Notes under the pieces: generated by a model | Told to the model about the DNA's origin: nothing | The model's input: the letters and a program-made list of their open reading frames with translations, nothing else | Database searches by the model: none | Position numbers and translations under genes: made by a program | NCBI GenBank assembly: GCA_019648995.1 | Contig: BLXT01002484.1 | Location: 2,774,482-2,795,076, forward strand | DNA length: 20,595 nucleotides | Origin: Plakobranchus ocellatus | Lineage: Eukaryota > Mollusca > Gastropoda > Plakobranchidae | Direction: 5' to 3' | Shown here: in pieces, positions 7,862-19,167 of the stretch | How the letters are laid out: every line of letters starts with the position of its first letter | Position numbering within the stretch: the stretch's first letter is position 1

Positions 7862-10800
7862 AGAAATGGTTTGATCTGATAAGTGTTACTCATGTCACGA
7901 CATCAAATTTTTCATGTGCAATCATTCTCTCAACTGTAAGTACATGTAATTTTCATGCATTTGCAGTTTGGCTTGACTTTTAAAAACTTGTTAAATCTTT
8001 GAAAAAATGTGGCCTCAACTAGTTTGAGTGCTTTATGTAATATAATATGAATGCAATGTAAAATTAAATTTCAATATCAACACTAAATTGTATGAGATAA
8101 CACATTGAAGAGAAAAATCCAACTTGCAAGTAGTTTTCAATTTTATTGTGATTTGGGTAGGTTGTGAATCAGTATCGCATTATGATTTTTCTTTTAATTG
8201 TGCATTGTGGAAAGCTTTTTTTTTTTGTTTGTTTTATTTAAATAAAAATGTGATTAAGTACCACTTGAACACAAACTGGAAAGGGGTAAATGATGATCAA
8301 ATATATATTTCTTAAATTTCTTAGTGTAATGTGGGGAAAAAAAATCTAGGCCCAGTAGCCATTGAATGAAATGTGACATTAGTTGTGGTCTACTTCAGTT
8401 GATAGGTCATGATACTGAAGCACAAATTTTAATTGTAGCTATAGTGGTATATATGATAGTGTCAAAAGTAGCTGTAGAAGGTGTATTTAATCAAGAGTTA
8501 TAAAACTATTTGAACTTTGTAAGTTTTATACTTAAGTTAAAAAATTCAAGGAATCTGCATTACCAGCACTTAAGTTAAAAAATTCAAGGAATCTGCATTA
8601 CCAGCATTGATTTTTTTTCCTGGTCTTTTGGCAAGTCTTAATGAAAGAAATTGTCTTCACATGTTGTCTTTTTTTTTTTTATTGCTGTTTTATTTGTAAA
8701 TTTATTTCAAAATTAGTTGCCTGGTGTCCAGGTTTAATCATAACTTCCTTTTTTTTTTTAATGAACATTTTCTATTATTGCAAATTTTACTTCTTGATAG
8801 GAACTAGTTTTCACAGATCTGAAACATATCAAAATTTGCATCAATGTTATAGGGGTATGCTGAAAAATGTTATGTATTTATAAATATATTTATTTTGTAA
8901 ATAGCAGTTTGTTTTATTCCCCACATCCTCTAGCTTTCATTTTTCTCTTAAAGGAAAAGGCCAAGTTAAAGACCTGTATTTTTCGCTTTCTATTAGCAAC
9001 TACCAGTACCACATTGTCATTTCTCAAAAAAAAAAAAAAAGAAAAGAATTATGTTAAGGTTTAACTTACATGTTATATTTCGGTTTTGCCTGTAGAAAGT
9101 GTCTAATTGAACCAGACCATAGGAATAGGTGCAAACAGATACCTTCATTCTGTGTCTGATATAGTAATGCAACTAGTTCTTTGTAGATATGTCAAGACAA
9201 AGAGAATTTTTAAAGAAGGAAGTATTTCAATTTCTTTTTTTTTCATAAACTATAAAAAATCTGCCGTCATTTGCCCATTAAATGTGACCTTAACTTTTGT
9301 CAGTGTATTTCAGAAAAAAAAAAAATTTGAAAAAGAACTTTCCAAGAAAAATCTTTTTTTTCTTTTTACTTCTAATTCATTTTATAATGGACCACATTAT
9401 ATTCCATTTTTCAAAGTTTTGAATGAGACTGGTTTTTTTTGTTTGTTTTTTTTTTTTAATGCTTTATATTTGTAATAAAAAAAAAACAAGTTAATGCACA
9501 GTATTATATTTGCAGCACCATGTGGGTTTTCAGTCCCATCTCAATTTCTTGACATGTTGATAAGAATGCAGATTTTCAAACAAACACTGATTGTTGGTGT
9601 TTGAACAAATTTTAAAAAGTGTACTGGTACATTCTTAAGAAAAAATGGGTAATCAAATGCAGAGAATGAAATAAGAAACTGAATTTCTTGAAATTACATG
9701 AAATCCATATGTCATGAGATGTGACTGAAAGTCCTGTCGTGCCACGCATTATCTAACTTGGATTAAGTTTTTACCTTATATTTTGTTAATTGATCACTTT
9801 TCTATAGCTTGTACCAAGTTATAAAAAGAAAAAACCCTCAAGGCCCATGTTTCTCAATCCACATATTAAAAAGTGTCCATATGAAAGAAGGGATTTTTTT
9901 AAAATTTGATTGACAACTTGTTATAGATAATGAACTGCAAATCTACCCACTAATCTCCATCATGTTATGGAAAAATGTGAAGGTTGAGAAATTGAAGAGG
10001 GTAGGGCATCTTTGAGTCAAGAATGGGCCATTCCATTTAGTCCTAACTAGAAGGTGAAAAATCAAAGTTATACAAAAGGACAGTTTTAAGAAATGAATTG
10101 TTTGTTCATTATAAGAAATTAAATAAAATAATTAAGCATCAAGGCAATAAAGGTAGACTCTTTAGTCAGAGCTTGTGGCGGCCATTTTGCACCCAATAAG
10201 CAGTAATCTCTCTCATCAAGAATTCTGTGCAAAAGACTCTGTGAATGCCCATCAATTTGTTCTTTTTTTGCATCTTTTTTCATATTTGACCTCTATTTTG
10301 GGTCTTCCAGATCTTGGCCAGTCACAGGACTTTAAATGATCACATTTAAATTGCTTGAATCAGCATAAAGGAGTACAGGCTCAATTTCTGAAGGAATTCA
10401 TCTTTTTCTCGGAAACTTTATAACATCTCTGGCTTCAGTGGGGTTTTTTGTGGGTTTTTTTTTGTTTTGTTTTGTTTTTGTATTTTTTGATAACGGTGAA
10501 CTTGTATATTTTTGGTCACAGTTGTTTTAAAATAGTGAAGCTGTAGGGGAAGGGGAGATTCGCCCAAGGAAAAGCTTACGTTTTGTACCAGATATATTTC
10601 AACTTTTTCATGTAGACACAGCATTAAGTACAATAGGTTTATTTTTTTCTTTTTGTTCCTTTATATTCAGGGTAAGGAAATTAGTGCACCTTTTTTGTGT
10701 AAAAAAAGACATAGTATATGTAAGATCCATTTCAAATTTTTGTTGACCATCAGTTTCTGTTCACATAATAATGTGGTAAATAATGCTTTCAATAAAAATA

Positions 10801-11510
10801 GTTTTTTAGCAAGAGAAAATTCTTTCAAAGGAATCCTGAGATGCAACATGACGTTGTCCCAATAGGTAGAAAAAGAGTGACATAATGATGAAGTCGCAAA
10901 TATGATAAAAATTCAAAAAGTTTTGAGTTAAGAAATTTATCCTGGCCATAATATTTTTTTACTATGAGTGCTTTCAAATGGCATTATCAATATTTGCACC
11001 GCTACATTTGTACTATACTGTATGTATTTGCAAACAAAAGTTGCAGTAGAGAAACATAATATTGAATACTATAAACATTAGTATTATAATACACCTAATG
11101 TGTAACACATTTTGGTAAAGATATGTGAAGGCTTTATTGTGTCAAAATAAAGAAAAGTGTGCTTCAACAGGATTGTTTCAAGTCAAAACATCTATGGGAG
11201 TAGAAGGAGAGAATCATGGAGATACTGTTTTTGAACTGAATACTTAAAATCATCTGTCTTTTTTTTTTGTTTACCCTTGATTTGATTAAGGAAAGCCTGC
11301 TGTTATCTCATTTCTTTTGAATGTTTTGGTGCCTATCAAATTTGGATGGCTTCCCAGAACATTAATAATTGAAAGAAATCTTTTTGAATTACCAGTACAT
11401 GGATTATTCAGAAATAATTATTTTTGTTATATTATAATATGCATTCACTTTATGAAGGCATAGAGAAAAACATTCTCCAAAAAAAAGATTAAAAAAAAAA
11501 AAAAAACCAG
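7862..11510. other. Non-coding AT-rich stretch downstream of XKR
   Basis: No gene is supported. Open frames here (for example 9107-9475) are built from T and A runs and encode Phe/Lys-rich nonsense. The + strand carries many T runs. Further AATAAA hexamers occur near 9472 and 11145. A perfect 38-bp tandem duplication is listed separately. Near 10180-10195 there is a small CpG-bearing patch (GGCGGCCATTTTG) that I cannot assign. Confidence 0.6.
8530..8605. repeat. Perfect 38-bp tandem duplication
   Basis: Two identical, directly adjacent copies, 8530-8567 and 8568-8605, each beginning ACTTAAGTTAAAAAATTC and ending CATTACCAGC. There are no mismatches in 38 bases, so the duplication is either recent or an assembly artefact. 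It encodes nothing recognisable. Confidence 0.95.
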
Positions 11511-13155
11511 CATAAGAAATGGATATACAAAGAAATACTCAACTTGAAGGAGGAAAGGCGCAAATCAAAAAACGTAGAAGCCAAATACATAGACCAAACA
11601 AAAAAAAAAATAAAATGCAATGCAGCAAAAGAAGACTGGATTAATCAACAGTGTCAAGAAACAGTGCAAAAGTTAAATATAGACAGCAAATTCATGCATA
11701 CTAAAATTAGGGACATCAGTAATAAGAAAATCAAATTCAATAGCCTTGGCAGTATCAAATCAAAAGACATAACGATCTTATTTTTCTTAATGGAGAAGAA
11801 AGAAATACTAAACAGATGGTCAGAATATGTTGAACATATTTTTAAAGAGGATAGGTGCAAAAAATTCAAAATAGAGAGAAACATAGAAGGCCCAGCTATC
11901 ATTTAAGAAGAGGTAGAAGCAGCAATAAAGAAAATGGAAAAGCCACAGGACCAGATAATATACCAGTAGAAATAATCAAACTTCTGAATTCAATATATGA
12001 TAGTGGTACAATTCTAGAAGATCTTTGTAAATCTGTTTTTAAAGTACTGTCTAAAACTCTAGAAGCACCAGAATGTGAACTACATAGAACAATCAGTTTA
12101 ATGAGTCATGTTACATTTTTTGATGCATGGAGCGCGCAAGAGTCTTAAGACTAGCAATATCTCCAAAACAGTTTGTTTTTATGCCTGATAAAGGAACTAG
12201 AAACGCAATATTCACTTTGTCAATGCTCATGGAAAGGTGTATAGAAATGCAAGAAGATCTTCACCTCTATTTCATTGATTATTCTAAGGCCTTTGATATA
12301 GTAAAACTTGTAGAGTTGTTTATTATGCTAGAAAAATTAGAAATCCTGATCTTTTTAACCTTTATGGTAAAATAATCTTAAGGTATCTTGATATATTTCA
12401 GGCTCAAAAATAAACGGAGAAAATGGTAAGAATCTCAGGTATGCAGAGGATGCAATTTTAATAGCAGAATCCGTTGAACAATTCCAAAAACTTCTAGATA
12501 CTGTAGTTTAAGAGAGCTAAAGAATAGGCCTGTCTTTAAATGTAAACAAAACAGAATGTATGGTCATCTCAAAGAAATCCTCTAACCCCAAGTGCAATCT
12601 CGTTAGCAAAGGCGAACAAATCAAACAAGTCAAAAAATTCAAATATCTAATTTATCTTATAACATCAGTTGGCAGATGCACAAGTGAAATAAGTAAAAGA
12701 GAAGCCATGGCCAAAGATACATTCCAAAAAATGAAACCATACTGGCAAACAGAAACATAAGTATGAAAACCAAAATAAGGGTAATTAAAACATATGTATG
12801 GTCAGTACTTTTGTGTGGTAGTGACTGTTGGACAATAAACAAAGAAATAGAGAAAAAACTAGAAGCAATAGATATGTGGTTTATCAGAAGAATGATGAGG
12901 ATATCATGGACAGAAAAAAAGTTCAATGAGTTTTTAGACCTCATTTGCCGACACAAGGGTTTAGCACACTTAGCAATCACTGGAAAGATTGAAGGCAAAC
13001 GCAGTAGAGGTAGACAGAGAGTAACTTTTATTGACAGTCATAAGTCATAAACAATAGGTAAAGGTAGCAATAATAGCTTTATGAGATTAACTGAGAATAC
13101 ATTTGATTGGAGATACCTGATCGCCAATGTCTGTACCTGAAGAAGAGATATGTAT
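11511..13155 (+). mobile_element. Dead, 5'-truncated RTE-like non-LTR retrotransposon (LINE)
   Basis: Translated pieces in three frames, in order, match the endonuclease/reverse-transcriptase polyprotein of RTE-like LINEs. First comes the linker after the endonuclease (KKWIYKEILNLKEERRK, 11514 on). Next is the RT start (EEVEAAIKKMEK then ATGPDNIPVE, about 11908-11970), RT motifs (PDKGTRNAIF and FIDYSKAFD, about 12180-12300), the palm motif as YAED (12440-12451), KTECMVI (about 12550), and the C-terminal part (IDMWFIRRMMRI, GKIEGKRSRGRQR, 12868-13020). It ends with a WRYLIANV relic near 13110-13130. The endonuclease is missing. A block of the RT palm between about 12375 and 12395 is deleted, in-frame stops occur (for example 11904, 12508), and at least three frame changes are needed. 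The catalytic YADD is YAED. This copy cannot be active. The clade is my best reading from motif style; a related LINE clade is possible. Confidence 0.85.
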
Positions 13156-15724
13156 GTTACCTTAAAGAATAGTAGCAGATATGATGTAGAATATTATTAC
13201 ATGTTCAAAGTCTCTTTTGAAGCTAGTTTAATCAGAGAGGAGGCTTTAAATCCTAACCCTTGAATGTTTGTGTCATGTTCAAATCTTAACGTGAATTTTC
13301 CCTTTAATGTCAGAGGAGGCATCAGAATTTTTGACACAAAAGTGTGAAAAACTTTTTCAAAAAAAGCAATATTTCCCTGTACCATACTGATCTACGACAT
13401 GTTAAGTTGTTTTGTCTCTAACTAATTCAAAACCTTCTTGCATCTTTTTATTCCAACAAGCCTAAGCAACTTTCACCTTTCATTCATTTTGGTCGACTTG
13501 AAACAACGATGTTGCTGACAATAGTGGCTTTACACTGAGTGTTAAGCAACCAACACTTGAATTTTAGTGGACAGATTTTGTGTGTGTATATTGATGATGC
13601 ATAATTTGTGAATATATTTTTTTCTTTTTATTAATTAATGCATTGCCCTATAGCCCACATTCCGCTTCATTCCAGTCCCTTTATGTGTGTTAAAAAATTT
13701 CAATGCTGTGGATGATATTTACATGCATAATGTCTCTCCTTTGTTTTTTTAAATTTCTGCTTCAGTTTGAAACGTTTTTTTTCCCCTTTTGTAGTTTTTT
13801 GCTCATCTCAGAATTTCCCTTTTTGGCATTTATACTTAGCCATGATGGTTTTTTATTTATTTATTACCCGAGCTACTCTTTATGCCTTTCTGTACTGTGC
13901 TAAAGTAAAAGTTATGTGTTGCCAACTTACAATTAAAGCAAAATACTTCATTTATGAATGCCTTAAAGTCTCTGGTTTTTTTGGGTTTTTTTTCCTTTGT
14001 ATGGGCATTACTAAGACTTTAATTGCATTGTGCAACTTACTGAGTTTGGAATCATTTTTTTTTACATATAAAAAGCATAACATGTATTGAATAATTTCCT
14101 TCCATCCGACAGTTTTTTTTTTTACCTCTGAAGAGCATTTTTTTTTCTTTTCTTTTTACTTTGGCATAAATAGATCACTTTTTTGGCCTGCATACGTATG
14201 ATTTTAATCAATGTGAATTTGTAATGTTCTATACCAACACTAATTTCACAAAAAAATCAGTTGATTAAAAGAAAAAATTTTTAAAAAGTATTATTTTTCA
14301 CTTTTGGCAAATGAGGAACTTGGATAGAAAAAAAGCTTTTTTTTTCTTTTTTAATGTTTCTGGCAATATTAAATATACCTGTTCAGTCTGATGTCAGGAC
14401 AGTGAAAAGTTCCCTCCACGTGATGCTTTGTAGACATTGTTTTACGCTTAATTCTTTGTACTGAAAAAAAGATTTTCCTCTTAACTACTCTAGGTTTCAC
14501 TTCACATCACTAAATCGAGGATAATGTGATTGGGAATCAGGCAGCCTTTGAGACAGCCCGCATTTTGTATTGAAATTCAGAACTAAATTCTTTTAATAAA
14601 TAGATGTGAAAGGATTTGACTTACAAAATGTAGCAATGTCTTAGGTAAAAAATTTCTTTATTTCAGTCTGCTCCTAAACCAGAAAGTTAGTGTGTGACTG
14701 TGAAGCAAACAGAGTGAATTGGTCAAAAGTCACAGGAGATAATTTTAGTATTGCACACTTTAGAGGCTTTAAAGGTTTTGATTGAATAAAAAAAGCTGAT
14801 ATATGTCTTTGGAAAGAATTTGCAATATTTTACCTCTTTAAAAGAAAAGTACATCATGCTTATAACTCAATGTCCAAAATAAGACTTTATATCCTTCTCC
14901 CATTTATTGTCAGGTATGGCAAAAAATACACTTTTTTCAAATTTCAAACCTGAATATTTTAGCATTCTCTTTCTTGGTATATCATGCGAATGGTACTTTC
15001 TGACCTTGGCTCAATCAATGCTCTGCTTATTGTTTGCCACTTTGATAAGGCTTTTATTTGCAAAGATGTACAGGCATCAGTATTTTATTAATTGTAAATG
15101 GTTGTGTACTAGCTGTGTGGTTTTTTTTTGCAGATGGTTTCTATGTCAACTTAATTTTATGCAACATATGTTTACATGTGCACTAGTGGCAAGAACAGGG
15201 TCTGATGGTATCAATATTTAATTTAAAAAGAAAACCCCAGTAGACTTGGTGATAATATAATAAAAAATATAAGCTTAAAAGCCTCCAAAAAGCATTCTGT
15301 TAAAACTTATTAACGCAGTTCATTTTTGCTATGTAAAACCAGCTTGAACTGGAACATTTAAGGTTGAGTAATCAAGTAAGAAAATTGTACAATTCTCTTT
15401 CAATATATTCATAAACCATTTAAGTACTTTAGAATTACAGCTTGAAAAAATGTATACAATATAAACACAATGAGGAGCAAGAAAGAATGTAATGCAAAGG
15501 TTCATGGTTAGGGAAAAGAGTGGTAAAGATAATTTTGATAACTTAACAAAAATATTAACAAAACATATAATATGTACATGTATTTTTTTTAGCTTAAATC
15601 AATTAGGAAAAAAATTTGTCTGATTTGGATTGAAGGTGGATAAACTGCATTGACTAAATTTGATCATAAAAATAAGTGAAGGGAAACTGTTTTTGGGGAC
15701 TTGTAAACTATTTTTACAAGTAAG
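13156..15724. other. Non-coding AT-rich stretch
   Basis: No gene or recognisable repeat was seen. Open frames such as 13767-14090 and 14907-15221 are Phe/Leu-rich products of T-rich sequence without conserved motifs or plausible splice context. Several T runs of 8-10 bases lie on the + strand. Confidence 0.55.
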
Positions 15725-16132
15725 GATTGATTGATTATTGCTATACCCAGTCCACCATTTATCGGTGATCTCAGGGTTTCTATTCATACTTTTTCTTTCA
15801 CAGGCCATTATCAGTTTACTTAAGCAAATTCAAGCAAAGGTAGACATCCATTAAAAATCTAGACGAGTATATATGATTATGAAGAAAAACTTTGAAAGGA
15901 GTCTGTACAAAAGCCTCAGATATTTTTACAGATAACAAATTTTTAAGTAACCCACTATGTAGGGGGGAATTGATCTTTCAGAAAAGGCTGTACATATCAG
16001 TTACATTTACTCCTGAGCATTCAAACAAAATGTGCCGGAGCGTGTAGAGGCTTTCGCAAGCATAACAAAAGGTAGCTCTGGGTGAGCCATGTGTGGCCCA
16101 CTAGAAGCCTACACATTACCTCTCCCGTTTTC
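15725..16132 (-). mobile_element. Short LINE ORF2 C-terminal fragment, decayed, with GATT-type tail
   Basis: Reading the minus strand from 16132, TGEVMCRLLVGHTWLTQ is followed after a +1 frame change by CYACESLYTLRHILFEC (16017-16067). The first resembles the RL.IGHT.LTH signature, and the second the C-x2-C-x7-H-x4-C zinc-knuckle, found near the end of ORF2 in I/Nimb/Jockey-like non-LTR retrotransposons. The coding trace fades near 16000. About 270 bases further on, the minus strand reads AATCAATCAATC (complement of 15725-15736). Such short tandem tails are common at the 3' ends of these elements, so I take this as the likely end. Only the last part of the element is present, and it is inactive. 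The coding part is well supported; the tail boundary is inferred. Confidence 0.6.
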
Positions 16133-16868
16133 TACCTGCTCCTTTATTACTTTTGCTGAGGTCTTCCCCCAAGTTGGAGAGTACTTAGAGTATATTTGGT
16201 ACTTTTTCCTTTTTGATTAAGATAACATCTCTGTATATGTACTTATTCTTATTAAGGCATTAAAGTATCTCAGATATTTTTATTTTATACTGTATGTTAT
16301 TGTGGTTCATTTCATTGACGTAAAATGGAAATTTTATATCACGAGTTGAAAAGGATCTAGATACTTGTTTCCTTTCTCCTGTATTTTGGATTTTTTTTTT
16401 TTTTAACCTTAAGTCACTCAGATCTGAAAATTATGTTGTGAGACTGCTATATATGTTACATATGTTACACATAAAAATTTATGTGTCCCTTCAAGTAAAC
16501 TGGATAGCTTCATTTTTTATCACTCATGGTTGATATTAGTACTAATAATAAAAGAAATTAGAATACTATGTAAAAGTGAAAGCAATGAGAGTCCTTTTTT
16601 TTTAGTTGCTGGATCTGAATACTGTTTAGTGTTTCAATAATTTTTTTTTAAATGAGGAAAGAAAGGTAAGATACACTGTAGCAATCATAACACTCGTAAT
16701 AAGATAAGATTTTTTTTTTCTCTACCTTCTACTTCATAAATAGCCACCTTCAGTCAAATTTTGAGATTGGTCAAAAAAGATGGATATTTACTGGGATATT
16801 CAATATCAAAATCAAGTATTATATGGAGGATATCACTGCATCAAATTCAGGTGGAAATCACAAAAAAA

Positions 16869-16888
16869 ATATATATATATATATATAT
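16869..16888. repeat. (AT)10 microsatellite
   Basis: Ten uninterrupted AT dinucleotides preceded by eight As. A simple sequence repeat, probably length-polymorphic. Confidence 0.95.
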
Positions 16889-17629
16889 AATCTTTGTGAT
16901 CAAAGCATTGTAATGACCAATTTAATATACAGCATTTTGTTGAACATATTTTGTATTCCTGGTTTTAAAAAAACTGGCATAAGCAGTGTGTTATTTTCTT
17001 TTTGATTAGGAATCATATCAGTAAAGGCCAAATATGTATTGTTATATATATATTTGTATATGTACTACTATTGTTATTAACTGGTAATTTGAAGATTTTA
17101 TGAGAACTTTGGCAGTGGCACAAGGAAACATATACTTCTTTTTCAAAAAGTCTTTGACCTTTTGCCGGTTTATAGTTTGGAAAAACAGCAGACAAATTGT
17201 AGCAAGTCTACCGCAATTCCTTTTTATGATTAAATTAAACATGTTTCAATAATTATATATATTAGTATTAAGTATTGCTATTTTAAAATTTGTTATTGTA
17301 TAATGCACTTTTGGCAAAATTTCCTTTGCCGACTGATTTCTACTTCTCTGCTTTTAACTTACATTGTAAGCTTTAAATTATATAAAATGACGACCTTACA
17401 TTCTTCAAATCAGTGGGTTTAAAGAATTGTGATCACGTTTGCCTTTGCTGTCTTTTGTTTTACCAGTAGCAGGGGTAGTCTTAAATTTTTACAATGCTCA
17501 CCATGAATTTTACTTTGGTCTGTAATGCATGCATACTTTTTTTCATTCACATTAAAATTGAATGTGAAAACCAAATGGAAAATCTCAAATCACTTACGGC
17601 CTATATATTTGTAGATAAAATAGAATTAG

Positions 17630-17690
17630 TACATTTACAGAGCACTTTTCATCTATGTTGACATTGCTTGTACAAACATTTATATCCAGT
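17630..17690. repeat. Weak match to a dispersed invertebrate repeat
   Basis: TACAGAGCACTTTTCAT followed about 15 bases later by GCTTGTACA resembles, from memory of general pattern only, decayed copies of the TATAGCGCCTTTC...GCGCTTTACA repeat seen in many marine invertebrate genomes. No boundaries can be given. Confidence 0.2.
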
Positions 17691-18334
17691 CCTAATTACT
17701 TCCATTTTGTCATAAAATTTTTTTTTTATTTTACATACTTTCCCTAGCGGTGGCATTTATTTATTTAAATCAATTTTTGGGGGGTCTTCTCTGTACTCTT
17801 CTTTGTGCTCTCATGACAAGTTTCAAAATTTTATGAAATCCTTTCCTACAGATATTTCACATTATTTAATTCAACAATTATCGGAAAAAGAAAATTTATT
17901 CTTTGGGTAAATCTTCATATATTTAAAGAATGCATAGTGCTTTGGAAGCTGCATAGAGAATAGAAGATGTTGATTGTAAGGAGAACAAGTTTTACCTTTT
18001 TGCCTTTGCATTTTGATATCAGTATCATTAGTCCCTTTTCATGTCAATATGTTTGGAGTGCACTGTATGTTGTATTCCTATGGAGGAAAGAACTATCATT
18101 CACTTCAGCCCATATGGATAGGATGTATTCATGTTATTGTTAAAGCTTTACTTTGGCTAAGAATTAATGTTGATACCTTAATGCGAGTTTTGATTTCAGT
18201 TTCATGGGGCTTTTGTTGGAGTTTGAGCGCAAATATGAACCAAAAAGCACATGTGTAATGTCACCACAAAATAGAAGATAAAATTTGTGGCAAGGAAAGG
18301 CATCATTACTATAAAGCTGTAATCAATTATTTGT

Positions 18335-18400
18335 AACATCTTTATTGATATATATAATGCACCTTCAAAATGCATTCCAAGAGCTTTGCAAGGATGAAAA
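18335..18400. repeat. Decayed copy of a dispersed invertebrate repeat
   Basis: CTTTATTGATATATATAATG, then CACCTTCAAAATGC and CCAAGAGCTTTGCAAGGATG, follows the layout of the common TATATAGCGCCTTTCAAA...AAGGCGCTTTACAAGGA repeat, with the CpGs changed to TG or CA as expected from decay. This is the better of the two candidates in the window. The family and boundaries are unknown to me. Confidence 0.35.
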
Positions 18401-18549
18401 CAGGATGGAGATTACATGTAGTTGTTTCTGTGCCAACATATAATAAGCTTTTTATTTTAATTCTGTTCAAAAAGAAAAAAAAAAAAAACGTGACAGATGC
18501 CTTTTTTCTCTACTTATTTTTTGCATCCACCTCATGATGATCTCTCTTA

Positions 18550-18586
18550 GGCTGGATGCATAGTGGATCCAGACCTGGCCGTGTGC
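18550..18586 (+). repeat. Left terminal inverted repeat of the 618-bp element
   Basis: Starts GGCTGGATGCATAGTGGATC and pairs with 19134-19167. The core GCATAGTGGATC is identical in both arms; mismatches fall at positions 5-6 and after position 20 of the repeat. Similarity fades after about 34 bases. Confidence 0.7.
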
Positions 18587-19133
18587 ACCATGGCCATGCC
18601 TCACCCGTCTGGGAGAAAAATAATCTCGTTTGAAAATGACTGTGACGGTTCCAGGCGTTCATAGTTCGCCCAGCAAGACCTGGCTGCATCGAGCCGTGTT
18701 TGCTCCAGTTGTGCTAGCCGAGTTTAGTCCGGGTCAAAGGACTGAAATCCATATCAAAGTTTTCAACACGTGTTTAGTTTTTTTGAAACATGGAAAACGA
18801 AAAACTCACAGACTGTGAGGGCCAGATCATTCATTTACGCTAAGAGTGATTAAATCATTCAAATAGAGTTATGCTTTCCACAGCCTGGGAAAACATAGCA
18901 AAAAAAGTGGGAGGGAGTGGTAAGTCCTAATTTTAAAAAGCGCAAACTCTCTCTCCCTCTCTCTATTCAATGAATGGTTTAAAAAGTTATAACTTTACAT
19001 ACTTTTATTGGCGATGTTTTCTGTGCTTGAGAACATCCCCATCTCCTTTCCGTGGATGTGGGCAGCCGGCTCCAGCCCGGCTCAGTCCTGGTCTACAATA
19101 CATGTTTTCATGGACCGAGGCAACCGTGTGAGG

Positions 19134-19167
19134 CACAGCCGGGTCCAGATCCACTATGCATATAGCC
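19134..19167 (-). repeat. Right terminal inverted repeat of the 618-bp element
   Basis: The complement of the left arm, ending GATCCACTATGCATATAGCC at 19148-19167 and followed directly by the TTA duplication. It also carries the GC-rich inner part (CACAGCCGGGTCC). Confidence 0.7.

Larger units (their letters stand above)
16133..18549. other. Non-coding AT-rich stretch with microsatellite and small palindromes
   Basis: No gene is supported. It contains the (AT)n tract at 16869-16888, a 20-bp near-perfect palindrome at 16467-16486 (ACACATAAA, two bases, TTTATGTGT), and an inverted repeat TTCACATT/AATGTGAA at 17546-17568. Two stretches resemble a widely dispersed invertebrate repeat of the AGCGC-CTTT...GCGCTTTACA type and are listed separately. 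Confidence 0.55.
18550..19167. mobile_element. 618-bp non-autonomous DNA transposon (MITE-like) with TIRs and TTA target-site duplication
   Basis: The left end GGCTGGATGCATAGTGGATC (18550-18569) is matched by the reverse complement of the right end, GGCTATATGCATAGTGGATC. The similarity continues as ACCTGGCCGTG versus ACCCGGCTGTG, about 28 of 34 bases over the terminal stretch. Immediately outside both ends the direct repeat TTA is found (18547-18549 and 19168-19170). A 3-bp TTA duplication with GG...CC termini is the usual signature of PIF/Harbinger-type elements. No transposase is encoded; the interior open frames (for example 18630-18818) show no domain. Both ends are GC-rich compared with the flanks, and a CT tract lies inside at 18947-18964. 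Superfamily assignment is an inference from TSD and termini alone. Confidence 0.65.

Noticed and set aside
9107-9475. 122-codon Phe/Lys-rich open frame
   Set aside because: Built from T and A homopolymers; no family resemblance and no start context.
14907-15221. 104-codon hydrophobic open frame resembling a membrane protein
   Set aside because: T-rich sequence yields Phe/Leu-rich translations; there is no conserved motif, and it lacks partner exons.
18630-18818. 62-codon frame inside the TIR-bounded element
   Set aside because: No transposase or DNA-binding motif; the GC-rich end sequence of the element explains the open frame.
18947-18964. CT-rich tract as a possible GAGA-type regulatory site
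   Set aside because: It lies inside the MITE-like element and away from any promoter; a simple repeat is the plainer explanation.
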